From Catenovulum maritimum (GTDB lineage Bacteria; Pseudomonadota; Gammaproteobacteria; Enterobacterales; Alteromonadaceae): DNA of 64,000 bases. A model generated the notes under the pieces. The model made no database searches. It had not been told where the DNA came from and saw only the letters and a list, made by a program, of their open reading frames with translations. A program made the position numbers and the translations under genes. The stretch is from contig NZ_KQ130483.1 of the NCBI RefSeq assembly GCF_001050375.1, positions 160,458 to 224,457 on the forward strand, given 5' to 3'. Shown here one piece after another: positions 21,006-30,562 of this stretch (position 1 is the stretch's first letter; every line of letters begins with the position of its first letter).

Positions 21006-21965
21006 ATGTTTGAACAATTTTTTCGACGCATCCTAAATTCAGAGTTAGCTCACTGGATAGAAACCACCCCTATCCTATTAAAAAAATGGCAAAAAGAAGC
21101 CTTGCATGGTGATTACCATCAATGGCAAAAATCCTTAAAAAACTTGCCGGACGCTAAGCCTTCAAAACTAGCGTTAAAATCACAAGTTACAATAGGCCAA
21201 CCGGATGACCTAGAAATTGGCCAACAAAAACGTCTTGAAAAATTACTACAAAACTTTAAGCCATGGCGCAAAGGTCCATACCAGCTGTTTCAAATAGATT
21301 TGAATACAGAATGGAGAAGTGATTGGAAATGGGACAGACTACTAGCCCATATTTCCCCTTTAAAAAACAGAACGGTGCTAGATGTAGGCTGTGGTAATGG
21401 CTACCACATGTGGCGCATGTTAGGTGAAGAAGCAAAACTTGTGATTGGTGCAGACCCAACTCAGCTATTTTTAGCTCAATTTGAAGTGATGCAAAAATAT
21501 ATCCAGTCGGAAAATGTTCACTTGTTACCTTTAGGCATTGAGCAATTACCAAAAAGTGATGGTTTTGATACCGTATTTTCAATGGGTGTTTTATACCATA
21601 GAAAATCGCCACTCGACTTTTTACAACAGTTAAAAGATCAACTCAAGCCTGGTGGCGAACTAGTCCTAGAAACTATAGTTATCGAAGGCGATGCAAATCA
21701 GGTATTAGTGCCGGGTGACAGATACGCTAAAATGCGCAATGTTTGGTTTATACCTAGCAGCCAAGCACTTTGCCATTGGTTAGAGCGAGTCGGTTTTAAA
21801 AACATTAGAGTAGTAGATGAAACAGTCACCTCACTTGATGAGCAAAGAAAAACGCCATGGATGGAAAACGAATCTTTAGCTGACTTTTTAGACCCAAATG
21901 ACAGAAGTAAAACCATAGAGGGTTACCCTGCGCCAATACGTGCTGTTATTATTGCAAATAAATAA
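21006..21965 (+). CDS. cmoB: tRNA U34 carboxymethyltransferase
   Basis: A 319-residue protein that transfers the carboxymethyl group of carboxy-SAM to 5-hydroxyuridine 34. The SAM motif is [49 protein letters not shown] and the substrate-site text [16 protein letters not shown] are standard CmoB signatures. The N-terminal extension of about 100 residues is also normal for the family. Forms a two-gene unit with cmoA. Confidence 0.96.
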   Translation: MFEQFFRRILNSELAHWIETTPILLKKWQKEALHGDYHQWQKSLKNLPDAKPSKLALKSQVTIGQPDDLEIGQQKRLEKLLQNFKPWRKGPYQLFQIDLNTEWRSDWKWDRLLAHISPLKNRTVLDVGCGNGYHMWRMLGEEAKLVIGADPTQLFLAQFEVMQKYIQSENVHLLPLGIEQLPKSDGFDTVFSMGVLYHRKSPLDFLQQLKDQLKPGGELVLETIVIEGDANQVLVPGDRYAKMRNVWFIPSSQALCHWLERVGFKNIRVVDETVTSLDEQRKTPWMENESLADFLDPNDRSKTIEGYPAPIRAVIIANK

Positions 21966-22139
21966 AACTATACATAAAACATAGGTTTGCTACACTCAAA
22001 TAACAAAATTTGCTTTAGCTATTCAAGCTAGAAATATGAAAGCTAAACCATAAGCGAGTATACATTGGCTGGGTTTGGGTTATAAACATAACGTCTGTAG
22101 CTAATGGGAAAATAAACAAAATACAAACAGGAAGAAACC

Positions 22140-22547
22140 ATGAATCAAGCTGAAATCACAAAATTAATGGAAGAGTCTTCTCAAGATGCGGTTCAATACA
22201 TAAAAAGTGAATACGATGTTGAGCTCGATTTTAGCTTGGAAAGTATCTCATTAATCGATAAAGCCATACTATGGAGCATGGCAAAATTGAAAGATGAACA
22301 AGATAAAGAAAAATTTATTTTTGTCGTATGTAATATGTTTGGTGCCTACATAGGCGAAACTTTCAAAAAACATATCGGCGGCGAATGGCTTTACGATGAA
22401 ACCGACCCTGAAGCACCAAGCGTTTATTTAGCTTTTAGCGGTAAAACCTACGCTTTTGCTGGTATCTGTTACGAAAAACTGATTAACGATGTAAATACCA
22501 GCGTTAAGAAGTACTTTGATTTAGCGATTAGTAATGTGACGCAGTAA
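22140..22547 (+). CDS. Hypothetical protein, 135 residues
   Basis: A small acidic, soluble protein, with no signal peptide or membrane segment. Readable landmarks are AVQYIKSEYDVELDFS, a central MFGAYIGETFKKHIGGEW and a C-terminal helix. The pattern of a short N-terminal helix, VELDFS..SI..ID and GAYIGE resembles small DUF3806-like or immunity-like proteins, but I cannot assign it. AGGAAG 5 bases before the ATG supports expression. It stands alone between cmoB and a convergent terminator, on the opposite strand to the glycan island, and is unlikely to belong to that pathway. Confidence 0.7.
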   Translation: MNQAEITKLMEESSQDAVQYIKSEYDVELDFSLESISLIDKAILWSMAKLKDEQDKEKFIFVVCNMFGAYIGETFKKHIGGEWLYDETDPEAPSVYLAFSGKTYAFAGICYEKLINDVNTSVKKYFDLAISNVTQ

Positions 22548-22562
22548 GATATTTTACATTCG

Positions 22563-22599
22563 TTAAGAGAGTAGAACCATAAAAACACTACTCTCTTAA
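22563..22599. terminator. Bidirectional terminator between convergent genes
   Basis: TTAAGAGAGTAG (22563-22574) and CTACTCTCTTAA (22588-22599) are perfect 12-base inverted repeats around a 13-base loop. T-rich and A-rich flanks allow function on both strands. It separates the plus-strand small gene from the end of the 40-kb minus-strand island. Confidence 0.85.
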
Positions 22600-22603
22600 A
22601 ACA

Positions 22604-24478
22604 TTAAAAATGCAAACGAACTAAATTATCTGAGTGATCACTTAGCTCACTTAGAATCTCTTCAATGTGGTTAATCGGCGTAATCAGAACGGATGTATTT
22701 GGATAATCTTTTATTTCTTCGGCCGTAATAACTTTGATACCTTCGAAGACCTTAACGCCTTCAAACGACAGTTTTTTATCAATACAAGCTACAATCTTAC
22801 CTTTTAGAATAGGTAAAACTAATTTAGAAATAGTACCAACTCCATACAAGATAAATTTATCTTCGCTAGAATAACTCTCTAGGCGATTAATTAAATTAAC
22901 TACCATTGAATAATTACTTTGCTCAGGTAAAGTAGGTAAACTAAGAGTGTTTTTGCTGTCAGTAAACTCAATTATGCCATCGCATGGGTTAGAAATTAGT
23001 AAGAGTCCATTAGCTTTATTAACTTTGTAATCTAAAGTTGAATTTTTTCTGACATGCTCTATACATTTATCTATTTCTGCTTCGGTTTCATTGATATATA
23101 AAATGTAGCCATTAGGGTTAAGGGTATTTAAAAAATCGTTAAATAAATTAATGAAAGAATCTGTTTTTCGGCAAATAATTAAATTTGCTGACCATTGAGT
23201 ATCAACTGAAACTTTCACATCTTTCCATGCTTGAGATGTCTTAGAGTTTATGACTCTTAAATAACCTCTATGCTTTATAAGGCTCGAGTATAATATGGCA
23301 GATAAGTTATGAGGCCCTGTAATATCATCGACAATATTCCATTCTTCAAGTACGTACAGTTCAGTATCTTTATAGAGAGAAGAAGCAAATAAGCCTGAAA
23401 AACCCGATAAACTATCAACATCAATTAAACAAGATAACCTATCATCTTTAAACAAAGTTGCTATTAACGCTGATGCTTTTGTTTCTGCATTAGACGTCGA
23501 TATTCCTTTGTAATTGGTAGAGGACAATTCAAATTTAAACCTTTCAACTGCTTGAATCTCAGAATTACTAACTACTGCTATGCTCCGTTTTCTTGTTTCA
23601 TCACTAGATAAAACCTCATTGCTGCACTTTTTACTACTTTTATAAACCTGATAATTATTGTCAATAGTTGCCCACTGCGCATCATTGCTAGTATATGCCT
23701 TTGGGATTTTATGATCAGGTTTAACTTTAATAGCATCAACCCTCCCGCCTGTTGGTTCATGCTCCATGTCATAGACTAATGCACCGCAAGAGTGTAAGTC
23801 ATACCACTCATTTTTAAACATAAACCTTAGAGTTAGCTCAATATCATTCCAGCCCCAGCCATAATCTAACTTTTTATCTAAACCACCTATTTCACTTATT
23901 AAATTTTTATGGAACATTAGCAAACCAGCCCCACCATAAAGGAAACCGCCGTAGGCTGGGCTCTTTTCTAACTGCCATGATCTCATACGCAGATATCTTT
24001 CCCAACTGGAGATGTCTGGTTGGGTATTAACAAAAGAAGACGGTATTTTATAACGACCACAATTAAAATATTTATTGGAGGGCTCTGATATTAAGGACTT
24101 TTCATCCAGCACGTCAAATATCGCCCTAAACGTTGAAGATGGGATAATTGTATCCGCGCCACAAAATGCAACATACTCTGAATTTGACTTATCAAAAGCA
24201 AAATTAATTAAACTACATGCTGGTATGCCATTTTTACTTATATCAGTTGGTTCAAAGTGAAAAAATCGAGTTATAAGCTGAGCGTTTTCACTGAGATCCA
24301 TCACTTGATGTAATGGACATTCACTTTTCCAGTCAGCAACAACAACTTCGCAAGCGTTTAAACAACCAATTTTTGATAATGAATGAGCAATAAAATTTAT
24401 TGTTGTCGTGATTCTATACAAGAAATCTGGTGTATAGTTATCATTTCTTCCGAATAGACAAATTGACAATTTTTTCAT
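22604..24478 (-). CDS. Multidomain glycosyltransferase (GT-A domain plus two Rossmann-like modules)
   Basis: A 624-residue protein and the last gene of the island. Residues 1 to about 290 form a GT-A domain of the GT2/GT7-like kind: LSICLFGRND, then CGADTIIPSSTF as the metal-binding region, and GWGWNDIELTLRFM as the catalytic-loop motif, with FLYGGAGLLMFHKNLI before it. About 310-500 looks like a methyltransferase-type Rossmann domain without a clear SAM-binding Gly motif. The last 100 residues (FILYGVGTISKLVLPILKG, ending in LVRLHF) resemble the nucleotide-binding domain found at the end of sugar-modifying enzymes. It probably adds a sugar to the surface glycan; donor unknown. Confidence 0.75.
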   Translation of the reverse strand: MKKLSICLFGRNDNYTPDFLYRITTTINFIAHSLSKIGCLNACEVVVADWKSECPLHQVMDLSENAQLITRFFHFEPTDISKNGIPACSLINFAFDKSNSEYVAFCGADTIIPSSTFRAIFDVLDEKSLISEPSNKYFNCGRYKIPSSFVNTQPDISSWERYLRMRSWQLEKSPAYGGFLYGGAGLLMFHKNLISEIGGLDKKLDYGWGWNDIELTLRFMFKNEWYDLHSCGALVYDMEHEPTGGRVDAIKVKPDHKIPKAYTSNDAQWATIDNNYQVYKSSKKCSNEVLSSDETRKRSIAVVSNSEIQAVERFKFELSSTNYKGISTSNAETKASALIATLFKDDRLSCLIDVDSLSGFSGLFASSLYKDTELYVLEEWNIVDDITGPHNLSAILYSSLIKHRGYLRVINSKTSQAWKDVKVSVDTQWSANLIICRKTDSFINLFNDFLNTLNPNGYILYINETEAEIDKCIEHVRKNSTLDYKVNKANGLLLISNPCDGIIEFTDSKNTLSLPTLPEQSNYSMVVNLINRLESYSSEDKFILYGVGTISKLVLPILKGKIVACIDKKLSFEGVKVFEGIKVITAEEIKDYPNTSVLITPINHIEEILSELSDHSDNLVRLHF

Positions 24479-24481
24479 AAT

Positions 24482-25471
24482 TTATTGATTATCACTAAAA
24501 ACAATATGAGTACCTCTTTGCTCAAAAGAAAATGGAACATGCAAAAATTTAGATAGGCTAGATTTCACTTTGGATTGCTTATTTGGTTCAACAAATAACA
24601 ACATAAAACCACCAGCCCCAGCACCACATAGTTTTCCTCCAGTAGCGCCTGCAGCTATAGCTGCCTCATACATTTGATCAATTTCTGAATTAGAGATTTT
24701 ATGAGTTAGTGACTTTTTTAGCATCCATGCTTCATGCAATAAGCAGCCAAATTCATTAATTGGGATACTAGAGTCATCTAAAATATTAATTGCATGTGTA
24801 ACCATTTCCTTCATGGCGTTCAATTCAATGATTTTACTCGGTGTATTTTTTATCTGTTCAGCTGCCACAACAGATGAAATACGAGAAAAGCCTGTAAAAA
24901 ACAACATTAAATGTCTTTCTAGCTCTTTTCTTCTTTCTCTTTTAATCGCAATTGGAGAGACAATAGGATGGCGATTTGAGCTAAATTTAATTTTATTAAG
25001 CCCACCATAAGCAGCTGCAGTCTGATCTTGAGAACCAACATTTTCTTTTAAGATTTTTTGTTCAATCTCAAGAGCATCTTGACATAATTCGCTCTTAGTG
25101 ACATCTAAGCCTTTTAAAGCATAAAGTGAATGCAGTAAGCCAACGGTGAAAGATGAAGAAGAGCCTATACCGGACATTGCTGGGATATCGCTAGTGTGAA
25201 CAATTTCGATACCATCTGTAATTTCAGCGTAATTCAGACACGCACGAACGGAAGGATGACTAATCTCGTCAATAGAATTAGTTTCCTCGCGTTTGGTATA
25301 TCTTATTCGATATTTGTGATCAAAGAATGGTGGTAAATATCTTGCTGTAATATAACAATACTTATCAATTGTAGTGCTTAAAACCGTGCCGCCATGTTTG
25401 TCATAAAAAGCGGGGAAATCAGTTCCGCCACCAAAAAAAGAAATTCTAAAGGGTGTTCTGGTAATAATCAT
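24482..25471 (-). CDS. hddA: GHMP kinase, probable D-glycero-D-manno-heptose 7-phosphate kinase
   Basis: A 329-residue GHMP-family kinase. Visible: RTPFRISFFGGGTDFPAFY at the N-terminus, the ATP loop MSGIGSSSSFTVGLLHS (about 99-115), and GGKLCGAGAGGFMLLFVE near the C-terminus. These match HddA-type enzymes, which phosphorylate C1 of D-glycero-D-manno-heptose 7-phosphate on the way to GDP-heptose. A related sugar kinase such as a fucokinase-like enzyme is the alternative. The nucleotidyltransferase at 37413 fits as a partner. It overlaps the next upstream gene by four bases. Family firm, substrate inferred. Confidence 0.8.
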   Translation of the reverse strand: MIITRTPFRISFFGGGTDFPAFYDKHGGTVLSTTIDKYCYITARYLPPFFDHKYRIRYTKREETNSIDEISHPSVRACLNYAEITDGIEIVHTSDIPAMSGIGSSSSFTVGLLHSLYALKGLDVTKSELCQDALEIEQKILKENVGSQDQTAAAYGGLNKIKFSSNRHPIVSPIAIKRERRKELERHLMLFFTGFSRISSVVAAEQIKNTPSKIIELNAMKEMVTHAINILDDSSIPINEFGCLLHEAWMLKKSLTHKISNSEIDQMYEAAIAAGATGGKLCGAGAGGFMLLFVEPNKQSKVKSSLSKFLHVPFSFEQRGTHIVFSDNQ

Positions 25472-26418
25472 AACTGGCTTTTATACCACTCGATGGTTTC
25501 CTTTAACCCTTTTGTTATCGGCGTTTTCGCATCAAAGTTTAGTTTTTCTTTTGCTTTATCAACATTAATCAAACGTTTTGGGATCATAGTGGGCTTGGAT
25601 TCGTCATAACTAACTTGAGTGTCTTCAAGTCCTTCTAGTTGGAGCAAAGTCGCCAGCAAGTCTCGCAAACAGTATCCCTGACCCGATGCTATGTTATAAA
25701 TATCAAACATTTTTTCTGAATCTAGGGCTGCGAAAATTCCATCAACGACATCATCAACATAGATCAAATCTTTAATGTCCTTACCATCGCCCCACACTGA
25801 CATTGGATTATGTTTTTCAACTACTCTACGAATAAACGCTGGTAAAACATGTGATGTTTCCCAGTCAAAATCATCATAAGGCCCATACATATTGCCTGGT
25901 CTAATAACAACGACTTGCATAGGATTAGCAATTTTCTCTGCATACATTCTGCAAATTTCTTCAGAAAAATATTTCATCGAAGCAACTGTATGATATTTAT
26001 GAAAGTATTCACCAGTATGATCTGTCTCTTTCATCGGTAAATCAGATACAGGGTAGACAGTATTACTGCTAACGAATATAACTTTTTTGACACCTGCGGC
26101 ATGAGCAGCTTCCAATAAATGGGCATTCAGTACCAAATTAGGGGTAAGTAAAGCTAATGGCTGCTTTTCAATTACCAAAGCGCCTGCTGTGTACGCAGCG
26201 CAGATAATTAGTATATCCATACCTTCACACGCTTTGGCACAATCTGACTGAACGGTTAAATCTGTATGCAACCATTCGATCTTCTGAGATTCAATTTGTG
26301 GCTTTGACTGATGCAAAGTTGCCCTGACATATGCTGATGTATCCAAAAGCCGTTTGATTAAATTAGTCCCTAAAAAACCAGCTCCACCAGCAACTAATAC
26401 CTTTTTCCCATCAAACAT
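25468..26418 (-). CDS. NAD-dependent epimerase/dehydratase (sugar-nucleotide SDR)
   Basis: A 316-residue extended SDR. The cofactor loop is VLVAGGAGFLGTNLIKRL, the catalytic Ser region VIFVSSNTVYP, and the YxxxK motif lies in HKYHTVASMKYFSEE. VIRPGNMYGPYDDFDW and GDGKDIKDLIYVDDVVDGI fit GDP-fucose-synthase-like or GDP-6-deoxy-4-ketoheptose reductase enzymes. Next to an RmlC-like epimerase and a second SDR, it could do the final C4 reduction of a deoxy sugar. It overlaps both neighbours slightly (ATGA and TAATG types). Confidence 0.8.
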   Translation of the reverse strand: MFDGKKVLVAGGAGFLGTNLIKRLLDTSAYVRATLHQSKPQIESQKIEWLHTDLTVQSDCAKACEGMDILIICAAYTAGALVIEKQPLALLTPNLVLNAHLLEAAHAAGVKKVIFVSSNTVYPVSDLPMKETDHTGEYFHKYHTVASMKYFSEEICRMYAEKIANPMQVVVIRPGNMYGPYDDFDWETSHVLPAFIRRVVEKHNPMSVWGDGKDIKDLIYVDDVVDGIFAALDSEKMFDIYNIASGQGYCLRDLLATLLQLEGLEDTQVSYDESKPTMIPKRLINVDKAKEKLNFDAKTPITKGLKETIEWYKSQL

Positions 26419-26930
26419 TAAACTCTTCTCCCTAAATCATCTCTTTGCGAAAGAATTGGATTATCAATCGGCCACCAAATGTTAAATTTAGGATCATTCC
26501 ATTTATATGTAAACTGGCCATTTGGATTATAATAAGTACTTTGTTTATAGTGGAAAATAGCTCTATCACTTAATACCAAATGTGCATTCCCGTGCTTTGG
26601 CGGAATGAGCACTTGTCTGGCGTTAGTTTCGGACAAATCAAATGCAACCCATTGACCAAATAACTCAGATTCAGTGTCACAGTTAACAACAACTAATCGG
26701 AAGCAGCCCTCTATACAACTAACTAATTTCCATGTTTCTGTATCACCATGAATTCCTCGAAGTACATGCTTTCTTGACATCGAAAAGTCGTCTTGCACAA
26801 AATCAATCGAGATCCCTTGTTTCTGGTATTCTTCTCGATTATAAGACTCCAAATAAGTCCCTCTGAAATCTTCAAAATAGTCCAACTCAATTAATTTAAC
26901 ATCCGGTAAAGCTGTCTCTAAAACTCTCAT
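26418..26930 (-). CDS. RmlC-like NDP-4-keto-sugar 3,5-epimerase
   Basis: A 170-residue cupin of the dTDP-4-dehydrorhamnose 3,5-epimerase family. DYFEDFRGTYLESYNREEY and FVQDDFSMSRKHVLRGIHG hold the substrate-binding Arg and catalytic His; VLIPPKHGNAHLVLSD and the closing Tyr/Lys region follow. No RmlA, RmlB or RmlD is adjacent. The partners are instead a GDP-mannose-dehydratase-like enzyme and two reductase-like SDRs, so the substrate may be a GDP-4-keto-6-deoxyheptose, as in Campylobacter MlghB-type pathways (inference). Single-base overlap (TAATG type) on either side. Confidence 0.8.
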   Translation of the reverse strand: MRVLETALPDVKLIELDYFEDFRGTYLESYNREEYQKQGISIDFVQDDFSMSRKHVLRGIHGDTETWKLVSCIEGCFRLVVVNCDTESELFGQWVAFDLSETNARQVLIPPKHGNAHLVLSDRAIFHYKQSTYYNPNGQFTYKWNDPKFNIWWPIDNPILSQRDDLGRRV

Positions 26931-27928
26931 TATTTACCCTCAACAAAGTAATTTTGTTTGTTCTTATATTCTTCTCTATTTTGCATAAACCAGTTCCAAG
27001 TCTCTTGCAAGCCTTGAATTAAAGATGTTTTATGCTCGTAACCAACTAATTGTTTGGCTAAGGATACGTCCATTACTCGTTTAGGAAATCCACTTGGTTT
27101 ACTAGTGTCAAACTCATAATTAAAATCAATAAAAGAATTTAACGATTCAACTAACTGCTTAATAGTATAACCTTCGCCACTACCCAAGTTGATAAAAGGA
27201 TGCTCACCTGTTCCGTGAATCAAAGTTTGTAAAATCCCAACAGCTACATCTCTGCTATATGCAAAATCACGAATCGCTGATCCGTCTCCCCATACAACAA
27301 CTGGATCTTCTTTATTCGCAATTCTATGCATTAAAGTTGGAATCACCATGGCATTTTTAGGATCAAAATTATCGCCTGGGCCATAAACATTGCAAGGGCG
27401 AACAACCGAATAACCGGACAACCCATATTGTTCTTTGTAGGCTTGGATTTGAAGTTCAGCGACTCGTTTGGCATGTCCAGGGTAAGTGTCCATAGGTTCA
27501 CCCTCTGCGCCATTTGACTCTACAAATACTTCAGCACTTGAGTAAGCACCAATAGAACTGGTATAGACTAAGCGCTCAACGCCATTTCTGCGTGAAGCCT
27601 CTAATATATTCGTGTTAAACATAAGTAGCGGGACTAAAAAATTAGCCGGGTACCTTTTAGTTACTTCGATTGAACCTTTTATACCTGCCAAATGTAATAC
27701 AAAGTCTTTATTTTTTGTGACATCAAGGCAGTTATTGATATCAGTAAGGTCACAATATAAGTGTTGCGCTCTTTCATCAACCACAACCTTGTCTAAAGAT
27801 GCGATAGTAACATTTGCGCCAGCATCACATAACATATGCACAACTTCACGCCCGATTAAACCAGTACCTCCAGTAACTAGTACTTTTTTCTGATTAAATA
27901 CTGCACAAAATTCAGAGTTCATCAACAT
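26930..27928 (-). CDS. NAD-dependent epimerase/dehydratase (sugar-nucleotide SDR)
   Basis: A 332-residue extended SDR: KKVLVTGGTGLIGREVVHML binds the cofactor, RLVYTSSIGAYSS carries the Ser, and MDTYPGHAKRVAELQ carries Tyr and Lys. VVRPCNVYGPGDNFDP and GDGSAIRDFAYSRDVA are close in pattern to the neighbour at 25468, which suggests an old duplication or sequential reactions on one sugar. The first ATG, with AGGTAAT just ahead, is the chosen start. It could act as 4-reductase or C4-epimerase. Confidence 0.8.
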   Translation of the reverse strand: MLMNSEFCAVFNQKKVLVTGGTGLIGREVVHMLCDAGANVTIASLDKVVVDERAQHLYCDLTDINNCLDVTKNKDFVLHLAGIKGSIEVTKRYPANFLVPLLMFNTNILEASRRNGVERLVYTSSIGAYSSAEVFVESNGAEGEPMDTYPGHAKRVAELQIQAYKEQYGLSGYSVVRPCNVYGPGDNFDPKNAMVIPTLMHRIANKEDPVVVWGDGSAIRDFAYSRDVAVGILQTLIHGTGEHPFINLGSGEGYTIKQLVESLNSFIDFNYEFDTSKPSGFPKRVMDVSLAKQLVGYEHKTSLIQGLQETWNWFMQNREEYKNKQNYFVEGK

Positions 27929-27940
27929 TATTACCTTTAT

Positions 27941-29014
27941 TTATTTTTTGGGTTGAGGCGTTGCTAATGTGTTAAACACATCGTGATAATCACAATTGCC
28001 TCGTCGTTTATCGACAAAGCCACCAATATGAATATTTGCTTTATCTGGTTCTTGATTGACCTGTTCTGCCAAATTTAAGACAGCTTGCTTGGCTGCGCCT
28101 GCATCTGTAAAAGATAACTCCTTAATAAGTCTAACAAAAGCTAATTGCTTATCCTTCACTTCTTTTAAAAGCCAAGTTTTCTGAGCAAGTTCTAATGCAA
28201 AATCAAAATAGCCCAACAAGAGCGCACAACAAGTTAAAACTTGATTAGCTCTATCGTTAGATGACTGCTCATTTTTACCAATTAAAGGATCTTTAAAAAA
28301 TACAGCGTCAGCATAAAACATTCTTTCTTTGCTGATATAACTTAATTTATCCAACTGCCGCTGCGAACGATTAAATGAGGAACTTAAACCATAAAAACTG
28401 AAACCAAATTCACGAAGTAGAAGTTCAACCTCAGAAAAAAGTTTTTGTCCTTTATAAAGTTCAGCAAATGCCACCTCCACAACGACTGCAACGGTTCGCT
28501 CTGTTAGCATTTTCTGAGCCCCTTGCAAAATTTCGTATTCAGTGCCTTGCGTGTCTAATTTGATAAATTCACCTAGATTAGCTAACTCAGAATATTTATT
28601 GGATAAAACATCATCTAAAGCATGAGTCTTTAATTCCAAACGACCTATCTCCCGCCACTTTTCCATATTGTACCTGTCGGTAATATCCAAATTAGGCGGT
28701 AACAAAGAATGGTTAGTGGCTGCAGATAAAAGGTGTAATTCAGCTATTTTTTCTTTCTCAGCCAAAGCTGATGCTTCTAGATAAAACTCAGCCCACGGCT
28801 CAGTAACTTCTCTCAGGCTCAACAACCGTTCACATTCAGCTTCGTCCGGTTCAAACGCTAGAACAGAGGTATACTTTGCTATTGGCTCCAATAATTCATG
28901 AGCACCACCTCTGGCACCTACGTCTATAAAACCTAAAGGAGATCTTGAAAAAATGTCTGCTAAACCACACTCAGAAAATAGTGGGTTAAATGCCAGTTGG
29001 TTAATGTTATTCAT
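27941..29014 (-). CDS. FkbM family methyltransferase with helical C-terminal extension
   Basis: A 357-residue SAM-dependent O-methyltransferase. The SAM loop is LGFIDVGARGGAHELL, then VLAFEPDEAECERL and the FkbM-typical FIKLDTQGTEYEILQGA. After about residue 235 there is an all-helical tail (ALLLGYFDFALELAQKTW) resembling the tail of the FkbM protein at 30563. Probably methylates a hydroxyl of a glycan sugar. It lies 16 bases downstream of the PhyH gene. Confidence 0.82.
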   Translation of the reverse strand: MNNINQLAFNPLFSECGLADIFSRSPLGFIDVGARGGAHELLEPIAKYTSVLAFEPDEAECERLLSLREVTEPWAEFYLEASALAEKEKIAELHLLSAATNHSLLPPNLDITDRYNMEKWREIGRLELKTHALDDVLSNKYSELANLGEFIKLDTQGTEYEILQGAQKMLTERTVAVVVEVAFAELYKGQKLFSEVELLLREFGFSFYGLSSSFNRSQRQLDKLSYISKERMFYADAVFFKDPLIGKNEQSSNDRANQVLTCCALLLGYFDFALELAQKTWLLKEVKDKQLAFVRLIKELSFTDAGAAKQAVLNLAEQVNQEPDKANIHIGGFVDKRRGNCDYHDVFNTLATPQPKK

Positions 29015-29030
29015 GCGCTATTCTCGTCAG

Positions 29031-29753
29031 TTATACCTGTGATAAATCTATCTCTTCTCTTTTTGCATCTCTTCCTGGACGAAATGAGCAACCAGAACGA
29101 ATGTATGTATTTAATAGTACATGCCGCCACAAATTATCAGATTCATTGTTGTTAGATGCGTGAACAATACAAGCATGTATAAACAAAACTGCTCCTTTAG
29201 GAATAGAGACAGATATAGGCTGGTAAGTATCAGGAACAACACATAGCATTTTGTACGCATTAGGATCTTGTGCAGTGTTTGTTACTAGTAGGGACTCTTC
29301 TACCGGTAGCATGCCTTCTTTATGGGAACCTGGATAAACAATTAATCCACCATTTTCAGACGAAGTATCTTCAAGAGCCAACCATGCTGATGCAAAAGCA
29401 TCGTTGTTTGCCTGAACAAAATAATTATCTTGATGAGGAGTAAACCCCATAGTCCCGGGCTGCATATAAAAAAATTGACTTTGCAAACCAGATACATTGC
29501 CTTGCAATAATGATTGCATAATGGCAACAACTTTGGAGTTTTTCATATACTTTAAAAACAAACTATTTTCTCTATGTGGCATCATAACCGGCTTGTATTC
29601 ATGATCCATAGCAGTCGAAAGCGTTGAACCTAAGGCAATTATTTCTTCACATTCGCTCTCAGTATAAACATCATACTCAATATGAAAGCCTAGCTCATTG
29701 TATTGCTTGACAGCAGCATCTTTATCAGAAAAAAAAGAAAGTTTTTTGTACAT
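29031..29753 (-). CDS. Phytanoyl-CoA dioxygenase (PhyH) family Fe(II)/2-oxoglutarate oxygenase
   Basis: A 240-residue double-stranded beta-helix oxygenase. The iron ligands appear as His and Asp in GFTPHQDNYF and the distal His in IHACIVHASNN. A 2-oxoglutarate-binding Arg is likely the one in WRHVLLNTYIRSG. ENGGLIVYPGSHKEG is typical of PhyH proteins. In this cluster it would hydroxylate a sugar or an acyl substituent rather than phytanoyl-CoA; that is inference from context. Flanked by methyltransferase and SDR genes on the same strand. Confidence 0.85.
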   Translation of the reverse strand: MYKKLSFFSDKDAAVKQYNELGFHIEYDVYTESECEEIIALGSTLSTAMDHEYKPVMMPHRENSLFLKYMKNSKVVAIMQSLLQGNVSGLQSQFFYMQPGTMGFTPHQDNYFVQANNDAFASAWLALEDTSSENGGLIVYPGSHKEGMLPVEESLLVTNTAQDPNAYKMLCVVPDTYQPISVSIPKGAVLFIHACIVHASNNNESDNLWRHVLLNTYIRSGCSFRPGRDAKREEIDLSQV

Positions 29754-29773
29754 ATAAATTATCCGTTTTGATT

Positions 29774-30490
29774 CTAGCGAGCACCTGAGAGCGATAAATT
29801 TGTGCCACTAACATAAGAAGATTGCTCCGATAACAACCATAAAACTGATTCAGCTACTTCAGATGAAAAACAAGGACGTCCCATTGGAAATCTATCTGAA
29901 TTGATATACTGGTTAGATTCATTGGAACTAACTACCATAGCAGGACTCACATTATTTACTCGAATGTTAAATTCAGCTAACTCTCGTGCAATACTTTTGC
30001 TATAGGCTGCCAAAGCACTTTTAGCAGCGACATAATGCGCCAATCTATAGCCGCCTGTCTCTATGGCATAGCTGGTTACATTAACAATTGAACCACCTTT
30101 TTCTTTCATATGAGTTATTGCCAACTGGATGCAATCAACAGCTGAATAAAAGTTAACTTTCATTGCCTGTTCAATTAATGCCGAGTCACTCTCAAACACG
30201 GAAAAACGTCCACAATCTGCGCCTGCATTGTTTACCAAACCGACCAATTGAATCTGTTTGCATTTTAACTCTTCAAATAAATTTTGTACTGAAGCACTTT
30301 GTGTTAAATCGGCGTAGACAGCCACAGCGGATAAACCTACGGATTCTATGCCTGCAACAAGTTGCTGTGCCAATTCTTGCTGTTTATGAAAATGAACCAC
30401 AATTGCATAACCAGATTTAGCTAACTTGTTGCAAATTGCTTTTCCAATTAAACCTGTGGCACCAGTAACAAGTACCCATTTATCTGCCAT
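29774..30490 (-). CDS. Classical SDR oxidoreductase
   Basis: A 238-residue short-chain dehydrogenase/reductase. WVLVTGATGLIGKAICNKL is the cofactor loop, LVNNAGADCG the structural NNAG, Ser is in IVNVTSYAIETGG, and Tyr and Lys in LAHYVAAKSALAAY. INVRVNN-type text (FNIRVNNVSPAMV) completes the pattern. The spacing is that of FabG-like reductases. Substrate unknown; perhaps a keto group made by the PhyH or TPP enzymes nearby. Confidence 0.85.
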   Translation of the reverse strand: MADKWVLVTGATGLIGKAICNKLAKSGYAIVVHFHKQQELAQQLVAGIESVGLSAVAVYADLTQSASVQNLFEELKCKQIQLVGLVNNAGADCGRFSVFESDSALIEQAMKVNFYSAVDCIQLAITHMKEKGGSIVNVTSYAIETGGYRLAHYVAAKSALAAYSKSIARELAEFNIRVNNVSPAMVVSSNESNQYINSDRFPMGRPCFSSEVAESVLWLLSEQSSYVSGTNLSLSGAR

Positions 30491-30562
30491 AAAAACTCAT
30501 TATCTTATTAGTAGTACCTGTTCATACTTAAAAAATAGAGATATTTTCCTATTATGCTAAGC

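Noticed and set aside
21966..22139. Hairpin after cmoB (TTTAGCT and AGCTAAA)
   Set aside because: Seven-base stem with a 20-base loop and no T-run; too weak to call a terminator.
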